Source of the DNA: Herpetosiphon gulosus
GTDB lineage: Bacteria > Chloroflexota > Chloroflexia > Chloroflexales > Herpetosiphonaceae
NCBI RefSeq assembly: GCF_039545135.1
Contig: NZ_BAABRU010000009.1
Location: 222,521-286,520 of the forward strand
Direction: 5' to 3'
Length of the DNA stretch: 64,000 nucleotides
Part shown: positions 27,415 to 35,928 of the stretch, piece by piece
How positions within the stretch are numbered: the first letter of the stretch is position 1
Layout: every line of letters begins with the position of its first letter
The notes under the pieces: model-generated
Seen by the model: only the letters and a program-made list of their open reading frames with translations
What the model was told of the DNA's origin: nothing
Database searches by the model: none
Program-made: the position numbers and the translations under genes

Positions 27415-29007
27415 TCACGTCTTGCGTTCATTGGCCAGCAGCAATGCCAACGAAGCACCTGCTGCGACCATCAACAATAACGCTGGTAAGGCGGTCTGGG
27501 AAAAACGTAATTCGGCAGTGTTGTTCCAAATATCGGTGGCCAAGGTATGAAAGCCAGTTGGCCCCAAGAGCAAGGTTGCTGGTAATTCTTTCAAGGTCGA
27601 AAGAAACACCAAGGCTGCGCCCGAAATAATGCCTGGACGTAATAATGGCAAGGTAACACTCAGCACCACTCGCCAAGCTGGCTGCCCAAGCGAACGCCCT
27701 GCTTCTTCCAAGCGCGGATTAATTTGCAATAAACTGGTGCGTAGGCTGCCAATCGCTTGCGGCAAAAAGCGCACAGCATAGGCCAAAATCAACAAGCCCA
27801 AGGTTTGGTAGGCCCAAGGCAGATAATTAGCACCCCAAAAGACTAACGCTAGTGCGACCACAATTCCAGGCAGTGCATAGCCAATATAGGTTGCTCGCTC
27901 AATCAAACTGGTCAATCGGCTGGGATGGCGCACGGCTAAGAAAACCACTGGAAAGGCCAAAATAATCGTGACTAAGGCCGCTAAACTAGCAGCGAGCAGT
28001 GAATTGGCTAAATCTGTTAGTTGCAAGTTCCAAGTTTGGCCTGCTCGTAGGCCGATAATCAGCCACGCTACGATTGCCACAATTGGCAAAACGACCGCAA
28101 ACACCACCACAATCGCGCAAAAGATTAAGGCAGGCCAACGCCAAACTCCTAGCGCAACCAATTTGGGTTGGCGGCTAACCCCAGCCGACGAGCGATAATA
28201 ACGGGCACGGCCACGACTCAAGGCTTCGGCGGCCAATAAACCACAGGCCAAACCAACCAGCAACAACGACAACACCGCCGCCCCAGTTCGATCAAACGAA
28301 GCGCGATATTGCAAATAAATCGCTCGTGTAAACGAATTGTAGCGCAATAACGAAACTGCGCCGAAATCGCTCAAGGCATACAAGATCACCAACAAACTAC
28401 CTGCTGCCAAGGCTGGGCGCAACTGTGGCAGGGTGATCCGCCAGAAAATTTGGCTTGAGCGTTGACCGAGCGAACGGGCAGCTTCTTCTAGCGCAGGGTC
28501 GAGTTTGCGCAAGGCAACCCGCACATTTAACACAATGTAGGGATAGCCAAACAGAATCAAGGCTCCAGCAGCGCCCCAAAAGCCATAGACTTCGGGCAAG
28601 CGCTCAACCCCCAAAGGTTCGAGCCATTGCTGTACCAAACCGCGCGGCCCCAACACTGCAATAATCGCCCATGCCCCGATATAAGAAGGAATCGCCATTG
28701 GCAGCATAATTAATGTTAGCCAAATTCGCGCTCCTGGTAAATTGGTGCGGGTGGTCAGCCATGCCAAGGGCAAGCCGATCAAGAGTGAGCCAGCAGTCAC
28801 CGTAATTGCCAGCAACGCCGAGCCAGTGAACACTCGCAAGGTACTAGGGCGTTGTAATTGTGCCCATGCTGATGAGCCGGCCTCGCTGGTGCGTAACAGC
28901 AAGTAGCCAACTGGCAAAACCATGATTAACGCAATTAGGCCAGCACTGATTGTTAAGAACAGTGCTGACCAACGGCGAGATCGAAAGCGCAAATGTTTAA
29001 AAACCAT
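27415..29007 (-). CDS. Fe(III)-type ABC importer, fused double permease
   Basis: A 530-residue inner-membrane protein with about 12 membrane helices arranged as two homologous permease halves, as in FbpB/ThiP. Each half carries an EAA loop for contact with the ATPase: EEAARSLGQRSSQIFWRITLP is the first, and EEAGRSLGQPAWRVVLSVTLP the second (given here as matching segments). It lies between the binding-protein gene, 36 bases upstream, and the ATPase gene, 10 bases downstream. Together they form a complete importer, most likely for ferric iron; thiamine or another small ligand is possible. Confidence 0.92.
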   Translation of the reverse strand: MVFKHLRFRSRRWSALFLTISAGLIALIMVLPVGYLLLRTSEAGSSAWAQLQRPSTLRVFTGSALLAITVTAGSLLIGLPLAWLTTRTNLPGARIWLTLIMLPMAIPSYIGAWAIIAVLGPRGLVQQWLEPLGVERLPEVYGFWGAAGALILFGYPYIVLNVRVALRKLDPALEEAARSLGQRSSQIFWRITLPQLRPALAAGSLLVILYALSDFGAVSLLRYNSFTRAIYLQYRASFDRTGAAVLSLLLVGLACGLLAAEALSRGRARYYRSSAGVSRQPKLVALGVWRWPALIFCAIVVVFAVVLPIVAIVAWLIIGLRAGQTWNLQLTDLANSLLAASLAALVTIILAFPVVFLAVRHPSRLTSLIERATYIGYALPGIVVALALVFWGANYLPWAYQTLGLLILAYAVRFLPQAIGSLRTSLLQINPRLEEAGRSLGQPAWRVVLSVTLPLLRPGIISGAALVFLSTLKELPATLLLGPTGFHTLATDIWNNTAELRFSQTALPALLLMVAAGASLALLLANERKT

Positions 29008-29043
29008 AGCTCAATCTAGCAAGCTAGGCTTGCAATCACGTGC

Positions 29044-30183
29044 TTATTGAATAGCCCCAACATCTTGCAACAATTCTAAGGTTCCTTGCAAATCTTTCAA
29101 ATTGCTCAGATCGATGTTTGGGGTAATGATTTCGCCCAATGGCTTAATTGCTGGGTTGGTAATAATTCCAGCCACCAAGGGATATTCATTGGTTTTATCG
29201 GCGAAATAGAGTTGGGCACCGTCGCTCAACAAATAATTAGCAAAGATTTGAGCGGCTTCAGGATTTTTGGCAGTTTTGAGCACGCCCACGCCAGCAACAT
29301 TCACCAATGAGCCAATATCGCCATTGCCGAAGTAGTGGTTGGCAGCCTTGGCATCAGGTTGCTCTTTTTTCAAGGCAAACAAGTAGTAGTGGTTGACCAA
29401 GCCAGTATCAACTTCGCCACTCGCAACTGCTTTGACAATCGCTGAGTTCGATTCATACACTTTAACGTCGTTGGCAATCATGCCTTCGAGCCATTGTTTG
29501 GCTACATCTTCACCTTGGCTGACGCGCAAAGCAGTGACGAAAGCTTGCAACGAACCGTTGGTTGGAGCCCAAGCGACCCGACCTTTCCACTCTGGTTTGG
29601 TCAAATCGAGAATCGAAGCTGGCAAATCGGTGCTGGTCAAGACATCGGTGTTATAAACCAAAACCCGAGCCCGACCCGAAGCACCAACCCATGTACCTTC
29701 GCTTGAAACAAAACGTGGATCAACCAAATTCAACAATGAACGATCAAGCGTCACAAAGCGATCGCTCAATGCGCCCAAAGCCCCAGCATCTTGGCCGAAG
29801 AACACATCGGCTGGGCTATTATCGCCTTCTTCAAGAATTTGCGCGGCCATCTCGGCAGTATCGCCATAGCGCACTTCGACGGCAATCCCAGTTTCTTGGG
29901 TAAAAAGCTCCAACAAAGGAGCAACTAAGCTTTCTGAACGCCCTGAATAGACAACCAAACTGCCGCCAGCTGGCTCAGTTGTGGTGGTGGTTGGCACGGT
30001 TGGCGAAACCTCAGCAACAGCGGTCACTTCGACCGTAGCGGTAGCCTCGGCTGCGCTCACGGTGGTTGGAGTTGCTGCAGCGGTGGTTGGTGCTGGGACA
30101 GCTGTTGGGGTTGCTTCCCCACCACAAGCTGCAATCACAATGCTCAGACAGAGCAACAGCATCAATGAACGCACAAGTTTCAC
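29044..30183 (-). CDS. Fe(III)-type ABC importer, lipoprotein binding protein
   Basis: A 379-residue substrate-binding lipoprotein. The signal peptide ends in lipobox IAAC (Cys20), followed by a Thr/Pro/Val-rich linker of about 60 residues that tethers the domain to the membrane, as is common in Chloroflexota lipoproteins. The periplasmic-binding fold starts at GGSLVVYSGRSESLV and contains VEVRYGDTAEMAAQI and VFFGQDAGAL, resembling FbpA/FutA ferric-binding proteins; two or three Tyr such as YNTD and VNHYYLFA could be ligands. The start is GTG with AAGGAG ahead. It is first in its operon, under the inverted repeats at 30202-30279. Confidence 0.92.
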   Translation of the reverse strand: MKLVRSLMLLLCLSIVIAACGGEATPTAVPAPTTAAATPTTVSAAEATATVEVTAVAEVSPTVPTTTTTEPAGGSLVVYSGRSESLVAPLLELFTQETGIAVEVRYGDTAEMAAQILEEGDNSPADVFFGQDAGALGALSDRFVTLDRSLLNLVDPRFVSSEGTWVGASGRARVLVYNTDVLTSTDLPASILDLTKPEWKGRVAWAPTNGSLQAFVTALRVSQGEDVAKQWLEGMIANDVKVYESNSAIVKAVASGEVDTGLVNHYYLFALKKEQPDAKAANHYFGNGDIGSLVNVAGVGVLKTAKNPEAAQIFANYLLSDGAQLYFADKTNEYPLVAGIITNPAIKPLGEIITPNIDLSNLKDLQGTLELLQDVGAIQ

Positions 30184-30201
30184 GAAGTACTCCTTAGCCA
30201 G

Positions 30202-30279
30202 CTTGCTCGATTATTGAGCAAGTTTTAGCAAGTATTTATGCATATGCTAAAAACTATTTCTTCTGAAAAAACAGTTTTT
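30202..30279 (-). promoter_or_regulatory. Two inverted repeats upstream of the iron-type ABC operon
   Basis: CTTGCTC at 30202-30208 pairs with GAGCAAG at 30216-30222. Further upstream of the operon, AAAAACTATTT at 30249-30259 pairs with AAACAGTTTTT at 30269-30279 with one mismatch. Either could be an operator (Fur- or DtxR-like control would be expected for iron uptake), or the first could be a leader hairpin. Neither matches a Fur box well by eye. The rest of 30184-30574 shows no gene. Confidence 0.45.
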
Positions 30280-30574
30280 ATCAGGCGGAAGTATAACGCC
30301 CACGATTGCTCATGTCAAATAATTGCGCCTTGGAGACTTCTATTCCAGCACTATAATACACAATTTAGCTGATTATTTTTTAATTGCTAAAACTTAATTA
30401 ATCATGTTCAAGATTGAATCAAGTGCAACGTTAATTAAGTAACCAGCCATGGAAACATTGATTACCTGCGTTACATCATGAAGGGCATGCCCATTCCAGC
30501 ATAACCCTAATTCAGTGTGCATGAGACCTGACACAGCGGTTGGGAAGAGCGGTTAACCAAAAGGAGTATGCTCA

Positions 30575-32281
30575 ATGGCAACCTTGGAACGCTTCCACTC
30601 GCCGGGGTATCAAGCTGAAAAAGATTTTGGCAACGACCTCGATGGCCTTGACCAGTTCAACGAGCAATGGAACAATAATCTCAATCGTTGGACCAACCAA
30701 TCGATTGTCGGCAATCCTTGGTCGAACCAGTACGATGATAATCGCTACTATTATGTCAATCCATTAACTACCTCGTTGAATGCTGCAAATCCTGTGCCAA
30801 TCACTTGGAATCCGTTTCCCAATCGATTATTTAACTTCTTCCAAGATCCCCAAGCACCTGCCAACGAGCAATTGAGCACCGACCAAATTTTTGCGCTAGC
30901 CGATGCTGGCGCAATTACGATTAACGGAGTAACAACGCCGATCGGTGATCTGCAAGTACCACAACAACTTTGTCCTAACAATAACTGGCAGGGCAGATTA
31001 ATTGGCTATACCCCAACTGGCTCACGCGGCTGGCTCGATGAATATTGCGAGTGGAGCATTCGCTATGATCCCGATGGGCAATTGCGTAGTGTCATGTTCA
31101 CCTGCGAAAATCCCGCCTATTGGTTCACCTTGTGGCAAGTCAATCCTGATCTGGTGGTCAAACTCTATCAGCAAGTGATCAATCCGGCGGTTCAGCGCGA
31201 AGATTTGTATTTGCTTGATCCCAATGGCAAGCCGATATTCGACCCATTGACCAACGATTATGCCTATGATCCGACCAACAAATGGAATCGTGATACCACG
31301 CAATTGGCAGATCGTGGTGGGGCAATGCATTTGACCAGCGGCCCGAATACCCTTAGCGCCGAAATGTATCTAGCGGCGGCGGCGACAATTGCCCGCACCT
31401 GTGGTAACACCGACCCCCAAACGTTGATTTGTTGTAGCCAATATGGCCGACCCCGCCGCAATAGCGACCCACACATTGGGCAATTAGCCAATCAAGTGGC
31501 GGTCAATGGCCAAACTGCGATCACACTGACCGATCCCGTTGGCTTGTATATTCAAAGCCCCAATATCAAATTATGGGCGGTGAACAATCAGCCCGATTAT
31601 CCAGTGGCGAATTTATGGCAAGTAACCCGTGGCGAGGTCAATCGGGTTAGCCCAGGTAATGGCAACGACTCAATCTTGCATGCCATCTTTACCGTTCCCG
31701 AAGGTATGCAGGCCAGTGATATTTTGATTACCGACCCACAAACGGGCAAACAAGAGCCATTGCAATGGGCTGGCCAAATTGCTCGCACGTTTATGATTGC
31801 CTTGCGAGCAAGCACCGCACCGTTGCCAACCAGCGGAAGCAACCCCGTACCGCAACATCCGCGCCCATGTGTGGTGGTGATGGATAGTACGTATCCAAAT
31901 TTGCAGCCATGGCCTGTTCAATTTCTGCCCAACGATCTCTACCAAGCCAACAGCCCGATCGATCTCTCACCGAGCGTGCCCCAAGGTTCAAGCACATTGA
32001 TGGCGCTGGTGGTGCAGGGCGGCTTAGAAAACGCCAGCATCGAATTTTCACCGCCTGATGGAATTGCACCAGTCGTGATCGAACAATATATCAACGATAA
32101 TTCTGGTTCGCCTGGCCAAACCTCTGGTGGTAGCACCCAAGTGTATCTATTTACCTTGACGGTTGATGCCAATGCGCCGCTGGGTGATCGCAATCTGCGG
32201 GTGGTCAATCTCGATAAAGAAGCACCAATTGGCGGTGTGCCATGGATTCCAAGCCTCTTGAATATTGTTGACAAAGCCTAA
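30575..32281 (+). CDS. Unknown 568-aa protein paired with a di-haem lipoprotein
   Basis: A large protein without signal peptide or membrane segment, rich in Asn, Trp, Tyr and Pro. I cannot assign it to a named family. Notable parts are WLDEYCEWSIRYDPDG and VMFTCENPAYWFTLW (about 150-190), a run of Asn/Asp/Tyr-rich loops, then MHLTSGPNTLSAEMYLAAAATIAR and TLICCSQYG with paired Cys. The C-terminal half has beta-rich character (ALVVQGGLENASIEF, VYLFTLTVDANAPLGDRNLRVVNL), resembling an Ig-like domain. AAGGAG precedes the ATG. A hairpin and 71 bases separate it from the downstream haem lipoprotein, with which it probably works. Two-domain enzyme or binding protein is a guess. Confidence 0.6.
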   Translation: MATLERFHSPGYQAEKDFGNDLDGLDQFNEQWNNNLNRWTNQSIVGNPWSNQYDDNRYYYVNPLTTSLNAANPVPITWNPFPNRLFNFFQDPQAPANEQLSTDQIFALADAGAITINGVTTPIGDLQVPQQLCPNNNWQGRLIGYTPTGSRGWLDEYCEWSIRYDPDGQLRSVMFTCENPAYWFTLWQVNPDLVVKLYQQVINPAVQREDLYLLDPNGKPIFDPLTNDYAYDPTNKWNRDTTQLADRGGAMHLTSGPNTLSAEMYLAAAATIARTCGNTDPQTLICCSQYGRPRRNSDPHIGQLANQVAVNGQTAITLTDPVGLYIQSPNIKLWAVNNQPDYPVANLWQVTRGEVNRVSPGNGNDSILHAIFTVPEGMQASDILITDPQTGKQEPLQWAGQIARTFMIALRASTAPLPTSGSNPVPQHPRPCVVVMDSTYPNLQPWPVQFLPNDLYQANSPIDLSPSVPQGSSTLMALVVQGGLENASIEFSPPDGIAPVVIEQYINDNSGSPGQTSGGSTQVYLFTLTVDANAPLGDRNLRVVNLDKEAPIGGVPWIPSLLNIVDKA

Positions 32282-32305
32282 AATTGGTTGATTAATCGGG
32301 AGAAT

Positions 32306-32327
32306 AAGCACGGCGTAGGCCGTGCTT
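32306..32327 (+). terminator. Stem-loop between the 568-aa gene and the haem lipoprotein gene
   Basis: AAGCACGGC at 32306-32314 pairs perfectly with GCCGTGCTT at 32319-32327 around loop GTAG, followed by a short T-rich stretch. It could partly terminate transcription, making the downstream gene less expressed, or stabilise the upstream message. Confidence 0.65.
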
Positions 32328-32352
32328 GTTGTTTCAGATCGGAGTAATTGCA

Positions 32353-33879
32353 ATGCAAATCCGCAAACAAAGCCTAGCCAGTTTGCTGTTAATTTGGTGG
32401 CTCGTTGGTTGTGGTGTCAGCACGGCCACGGTTGTTCCAGCGCCCAATGCCGTTGGGGTAGTAGCGCCAAGTTTTAGCTGTAGTTTCAATCAACCAAGTA
32501 TTAGCTCAACGCTACCAGCCGATATCATCATTAGCGAACAAAGTGTGGTTAATTGCTTTGCCTGGCAAAATTTCATCGCCCTCAATTGGGATGCCGACCC
32601 CAACGAGCGTGGCCAGCCTGACCAAAATCAGTCTGCTAGCAGTTTTGGTGAGCCAAACGATCTCGCGCCAACAGTTTGGCAAACCTACAAACTTAATACT
32701 GATGTCTTTTTGCCGAAAGCCCAAACTCCCGCCGCTTGGAATGCCAACGATCTGATTCCTTCGCCATGCCAACCCCAACTAGCTGGTCGTAACCTACCAG
32801 ATATCAAAGTATTGAATATGGGTTCAAAATTCGACGATTTGATTCCCGATTCACTCCAAGCTAGCGGTGAAATTCTGGTCGATCAACAGAGCAATATGGT
32901 GCATTACGAAAAGCGCATGAATCGCGATGAATTTGAGTACATCACCCAAACCTTGCTCTATAACGCCGATGTGCAGGCCAACGTCGCCGAAACTCAGGGC
33001 ATTATGCTGCCAGTTGGCACAAGCAGCTATGGCAGCGATGGCGCGATCGAAATTAAGGCGGCTTGGCGCATTCTTGATAATCAGCCAAGCAACATCACCA
33101 GCCGTTATAAAACCACCCTCGCCATGCTTTACGATGCTGATACGAATACCTGCGTTGGCCCAACTACTATGGGCTTAGTCGGCTTGCACATCATTCGGCG
33201 CACACCGAATATGCAACAATTGATGTGGTCAACTTTCGAACAAATTGACAATGTGCCTCAATCCAGCCTGCCCGATCAACAAGCCTATAGTTTTTATAAT
33301 CCAGTTTGTGCCTTGCCCGACCCATGCAGCCCGAATGCAACTCCCTTGCCAACCGCCACGCCACCAGGTGTGCCAACCCTAGAACCAGTTCAAGTTGAGC
33401 GAGTTTTACCATTGCCTAACGATGTAGTCAGCCTGAATCAAGCAGTTCAAACCTTGATTGCTCAAACCAACAGCGATTCAGTTTGGCAATATTATCAGTT
33501 GGTCAATGTACGTTGGCCCAAAGCCAGCCTAGCAGGCCAACCTGGCGCTGGAGCAACCGCACCAATTAATATCAGTCAATTCCAATTTACCTCAAGTGGC
33601 CCGCAAAACGTGAGCAACACCACCATGGAAACCTATGTCCAACAGCAAGATTGCTTAAATTGCCATGTCTACGCCAATATTGCAGCGAGCGCCAAGGCTG
33701 GTTGCAACCCCAAACTGGCCAGCGATTTTAGCTTTATGTTCGATAACGCCGATACGCCCAACAGCTTTGCCAGCAACAATTGCCAAAGCGCCAAACTAAC
33801 GCCAAGTGAGCAATTCTCAGTTGCTCAACTTGAGCAATATCATCAAACCCCATTGCTTTGTCGTAATTGCCATCGCTAA
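32353..33879 (+). CDS. Di-haem c-type cytochrome-like lipoprotein
   Basis: A 508-residue lipoprotein. The signal peptide ends in LVGC with Cys20 as the lipidated residue. The body begins with NCFAWQNFIALNWDADP, a Trp-rich segment. A Pro/Thr linker lies near 335-350. Two CxxCH covalent haem sites are present: CLNCH at 434-438 and CRNCH at 503-507, one residue from the C-terminus. Additional Cys in the last 80 residues (AGCNP, NNCQS) may form a disulfide. ATG at 32353 has GGAG upstream; an earlier TTG is unlikely. It would sit on the outer face of the membrane and transfer electrons. It follows the 568-residue gene on the same strand, suggesting a joint redox function. Confidence 0.75.
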   Translation: MQIRKQSLASLLLIWWLVGCGVSTATVVPAPNAVGVVAPSFSCSFNQPSISSTLPADIIISEQSVVNCFAWQNFIALNWDADPNERGQPDQNQSASSFGEPNDLAPTVWQTYKLNTDVFLPKAQTPAAWNANDLIPSPCQPQLAGRNLPDIKVLNMGSKFDDLIPDSLQASGEILVDQQSNMVHYEKRMNRDEFEYITQTLLYNADVQANVAETQGIMLPVGTSSYGSDGAIEIKAAWRILDNQPSNITSRYKTTLAMLYDADTNTCVGPTTMGLVGLHIIRRTPNMQQLMWSTFEQIDNVPQSSLPDQQAYSFYNPVCALPDPCSPNATPLPTATPPGVPTLEPVQVERVLPLPNDVVSLNQAVQTLIAQTNSDSVWQYYQLVNVRWPKASLAGQPGAGATAPINISQFQFTSSGPQNVSNTTMETYVQQQDCLNCHVYANIAASAKAGCNPKLASDFSFMFDNADTPNSFASNNCQSAKLTPSEQFSVAQLEQYHQTPLLCRNCHR

Positions 33880-33930
33880 ACCTTAGGCCGCTACATGTAA
33901 TGGTTCATTGGGTGGGCAATGAACTGCATG

Positions 33931-34093
33931 CCCTCACCCCCTAACCCCCTCTCCCGCCCGCGAGGCGAGGGGGAGCCTGAATCCAAAACCCGACTTTAGC
34001 AGCGATACCCTCTCCCGCCCGCGAGGCGAGGGGGAACCGCGCTCGGAGTGCGCCCCTCGCCCGCCGCAGTGGGCGAGGGGTTGGGGGTTGGGG
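33931..34093. repeat. GC-rich intergenic palindromic repeat, copy E (longest, three units)
   Basis: Three units: CCCTCACCCCCTAACCCCC with the CTCCCGCCCGCGAGGCGAGG stem, a near-identical direct duplicate of that stem about 60 bases on, then an inverted unit CCCCTCGCCCGCCGCAGTG-GGCGAGGGG followed by a G-rich tract. It fills the space between the haem lipoprotein and the flavin dehydrogenase genes and may end transcription of the former. Confidence 0.82.
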
Positions 34094-34171
34094 AACAGGA
34101 GAACTGATTTTAACGCTATAAACCATTACAGCTACACTCTATATTTAAGTGTAGCGGCTAATAAAATGGCG

Positions 34172-34177
34172 TATAAT
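34172..34177 (+). promoter_or_regulatory. Possible -10 box for the flavin dehydrogenase
   Basis: A consensus TATAAT 36 bases before the chosen ATG. No convincing -35 box lies 16-18 bases upstream and the preceding bases do not form an extended -10, so the call is tentative. Confidence 0.35.
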
Positions 34178-34212
34178 CAGCCAAATACCTTATGCAGCAG
34201 AATGGAGCACCC

Positions 34213-35868
34213 ATGCACTATGATGCCGATGTGGTCATTGTTGGAGCAGGTTTGGCAGGGCTGGTGGCCGCTGCTGAGCTAGCCGATGCCGGCAAAAAGG
34301 TGATCTTGGTTGATCAAGAATCCGAGCAAAATCTTGGTGGTCAAGCATTTTGGTCGTTTGGTGGTTTGTTTCTCGTCGATTCCCCAGAACAACGTCGCCT
34401 CAAAATCAAAGATTCTTATGAGTTAGCATTGCAAGATTGGCTCGGAACTGCCGCATTTGATCGGCCTGAGGATTATTGGCCACGCAAGTGGGCTGAGGCC
34501 TATTTAGCCTTTGCTGCTGGCGAAAAACGCCAATGGCTCTACGATCAAGGGATGCGCTTTTTCCCGGTCGTTGGCTGGGCTGAACGTGGTGGCTATGGCG
34601 CAATCGGCCATGGCAATTCGGTACCACGCTTTCATATTACCTGGGGCACTGGCCCGGGCGTAGTTGCGCCATTTGAACGCCGAGTGCGAGCTGCCGCCCA
34701 AAAAGGCTTGATCACGCTGAAATTTCGCCATCGAGTTAATCAATTATTGCTCAATGGTGGGGCAATCGCGGGCATCGAAGGCGATATTTTGGAGCCAAGC
34801 AGCCTGCCACGCGGTGCACCAAGCTCACGCAAGATCGTCGGCAGTTTCACATTTCAAGCGCAGGCGGTAATTGTAACCTCAGGTGGTATTGGCGCAAACC
34901 ACGATTTGGTGCGCAAAAATTGGCCTGAACGACTGGGCCAAGCTCCCAAAACCATGGTGGCTGGTGTACCCGATTATGTTGATGGCCGCATGTTGGCAAT
35001 TACCGAGGCCGCTGGTGGCACGATTATCAATCCTGATCGGATGTGGCATTACACCGAGGGCTTGCAAAATTGGAAGCCAATCTGGACCAACCATGGGATT
35101 CGAATTTTGCCCGGGCCATCGTCGATGTGGTTCGATGCGCTTGGTCAGCGTTTGCCTGTGCCGCTCTTCCCGGGCTTCGATAGCCTTGGCACACTCAAAC
35201 ATTTGATGCACACTGGCTACGACTATAGCTGGTTTATTCTGACTCAAAAAATTATCGAAAAAGAATTTGCGCTCTCTGGCTCAGAGCAAAACCCCGATTT
35301 GACCAACAAAAGCGTGCGTCAAGTGCTCAGTCGGGTCTTACCAGGAGCTACTCCGCCAGTTGAGGCCTTCAAGCGCCATGGAGCCGATTTTGTGGTGCGC
35401 GATAATTTGGGCGATTTGATCAAAGGTATGAATGCCCTGACTGCTGAGCCATTGCTGGATGCGGCGGCGATCGAGCGCGAAATTCAGGCTCGCGACCGCG
35501 AAATGACCAACCCATTTACCAAAGATATGCAAATTACGGCTTTACGTGGTGCTCGTAACTACATCGGCGATAAATTAATTCGGGTCGCCAAACCGCACCA
35601 AATTTTAGATCGGAGCGCTGGACCATTGATTGCCGTGCGTTTGAATATTCTGACCCGCAAAAGCTTGGGTGGTTTGCAAACCGATCTTTCGGCGCGGGTA
35701 ATTGGCCAAGATGGGCAGCCAATCAGCGGTTTATATGCTGCTGGTGAGGTCGCAGGCTTTGGCGGCGGTGGCATGCATGGCTATCGTTCGCTCGAAGGCA
35801 CCTTCCTTGGTGGCTGTATTTTTTCGGGGCGCACCGCCGGAAGAGCAGCGGCTGAGGCCTTGGCTTAA
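34213..35868 (+). CDS. FAD-binding dehydrogenase (fumarate reductase/ketosteroid dehydrogenase-like)
   Basis: A 551-residue flavoprotein. The N-terminal Rossmann motif is DADVVIVGAGLAGLVAAAEL, followed by LVDQESEQNLGGQAFWSFGG, typical of a large group annotated as FAD-binding dehydrogenases. A second FAD-contact region near the end is GLYAAGEVAGFGGGGMHGYR and LGGCIFSGRTAG. The substrate-binding middle domain resembles that of fumarate-reductase and 3-ketosteroid dehydrogenase relatives, but the substrate is not known. No signal peptide, so cytoplasmic. The ATG at 34213 has GGAG five bases ahead; an ATG at 34192 has none. It stands alone with a strong terminator. Confidence 0.88.
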   Translation: MHYDADVVIVGAGLAGLVAAAELADAGKKVILVDQESEQNLGGQAFWSFGGLFLVDSPEQRRLKIKDSYELALQDWLGTAAFDRPEDYWPRKWAEAYLAFAAGEKRQWLYDQGMRFFPVVGWAERGGYGAIGHGNSVPRFHITWGTGPGVVAPFERRVRAAAQKGLITLKFRHRVNQLLLNGGAIAGIEGDILEPSSLPRGAPSSRKIVGSFTFQAQAVIVTSGGIGANHDLVRKNWPERLGQAPKTMVAGVPDYVDGRMLAITEAAGGTIINPDRMWHYTEGLQNWKPIWTNHGIRILPGPSSMWFDALGQRLPVPLFPGFDSLGTLKHLMHTGYDYSWFILTQKIIEKEFALSGSEQNPDLTNKSVRQVLSRVLPGATPPVEAFKRHGADFVVRDNLGDLIKGMNALTAEPLLDAAAIEREIQARDREMTNPFTKDMQITALRGARNYIGDKLIRVAKPHQILDRSAGPLIAVRLNILTRKSLGGLQTDLSARVIGQDGQPISGLYAAGEVAGFGGGGMHGYRSLEGTFLGGCIFSGRTAGRAAAEALA

Positions 35869-35871
35869 TAA

Positions 35872-35909
35872 AGTGAGCGGCTTCAAGTCTCTAATTGAAG
35901 CCGCTCACT
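35872..35909. terminator. 15-bp bidirectional stem-loop terminator
   Basis: AGTGAGCGGCTTCAA at 35872-35886 pairs perfectly with TTGAAGCCGCTCACT at 35895-35909 around an 8-base loop. It separates the convergent flavin dehydrogenase and oxidoreductase genes. Confidence 0.9.
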
Positions 35910-35928
35910 AGCTAATTCAGTCCAGCAT

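Noticed and set aside
33931..34093. CRISPR-like direct repeats
   Set aside because: Only two direct stems with unequal spacing and an inverted third; matches the dispersed palindrome family instead.
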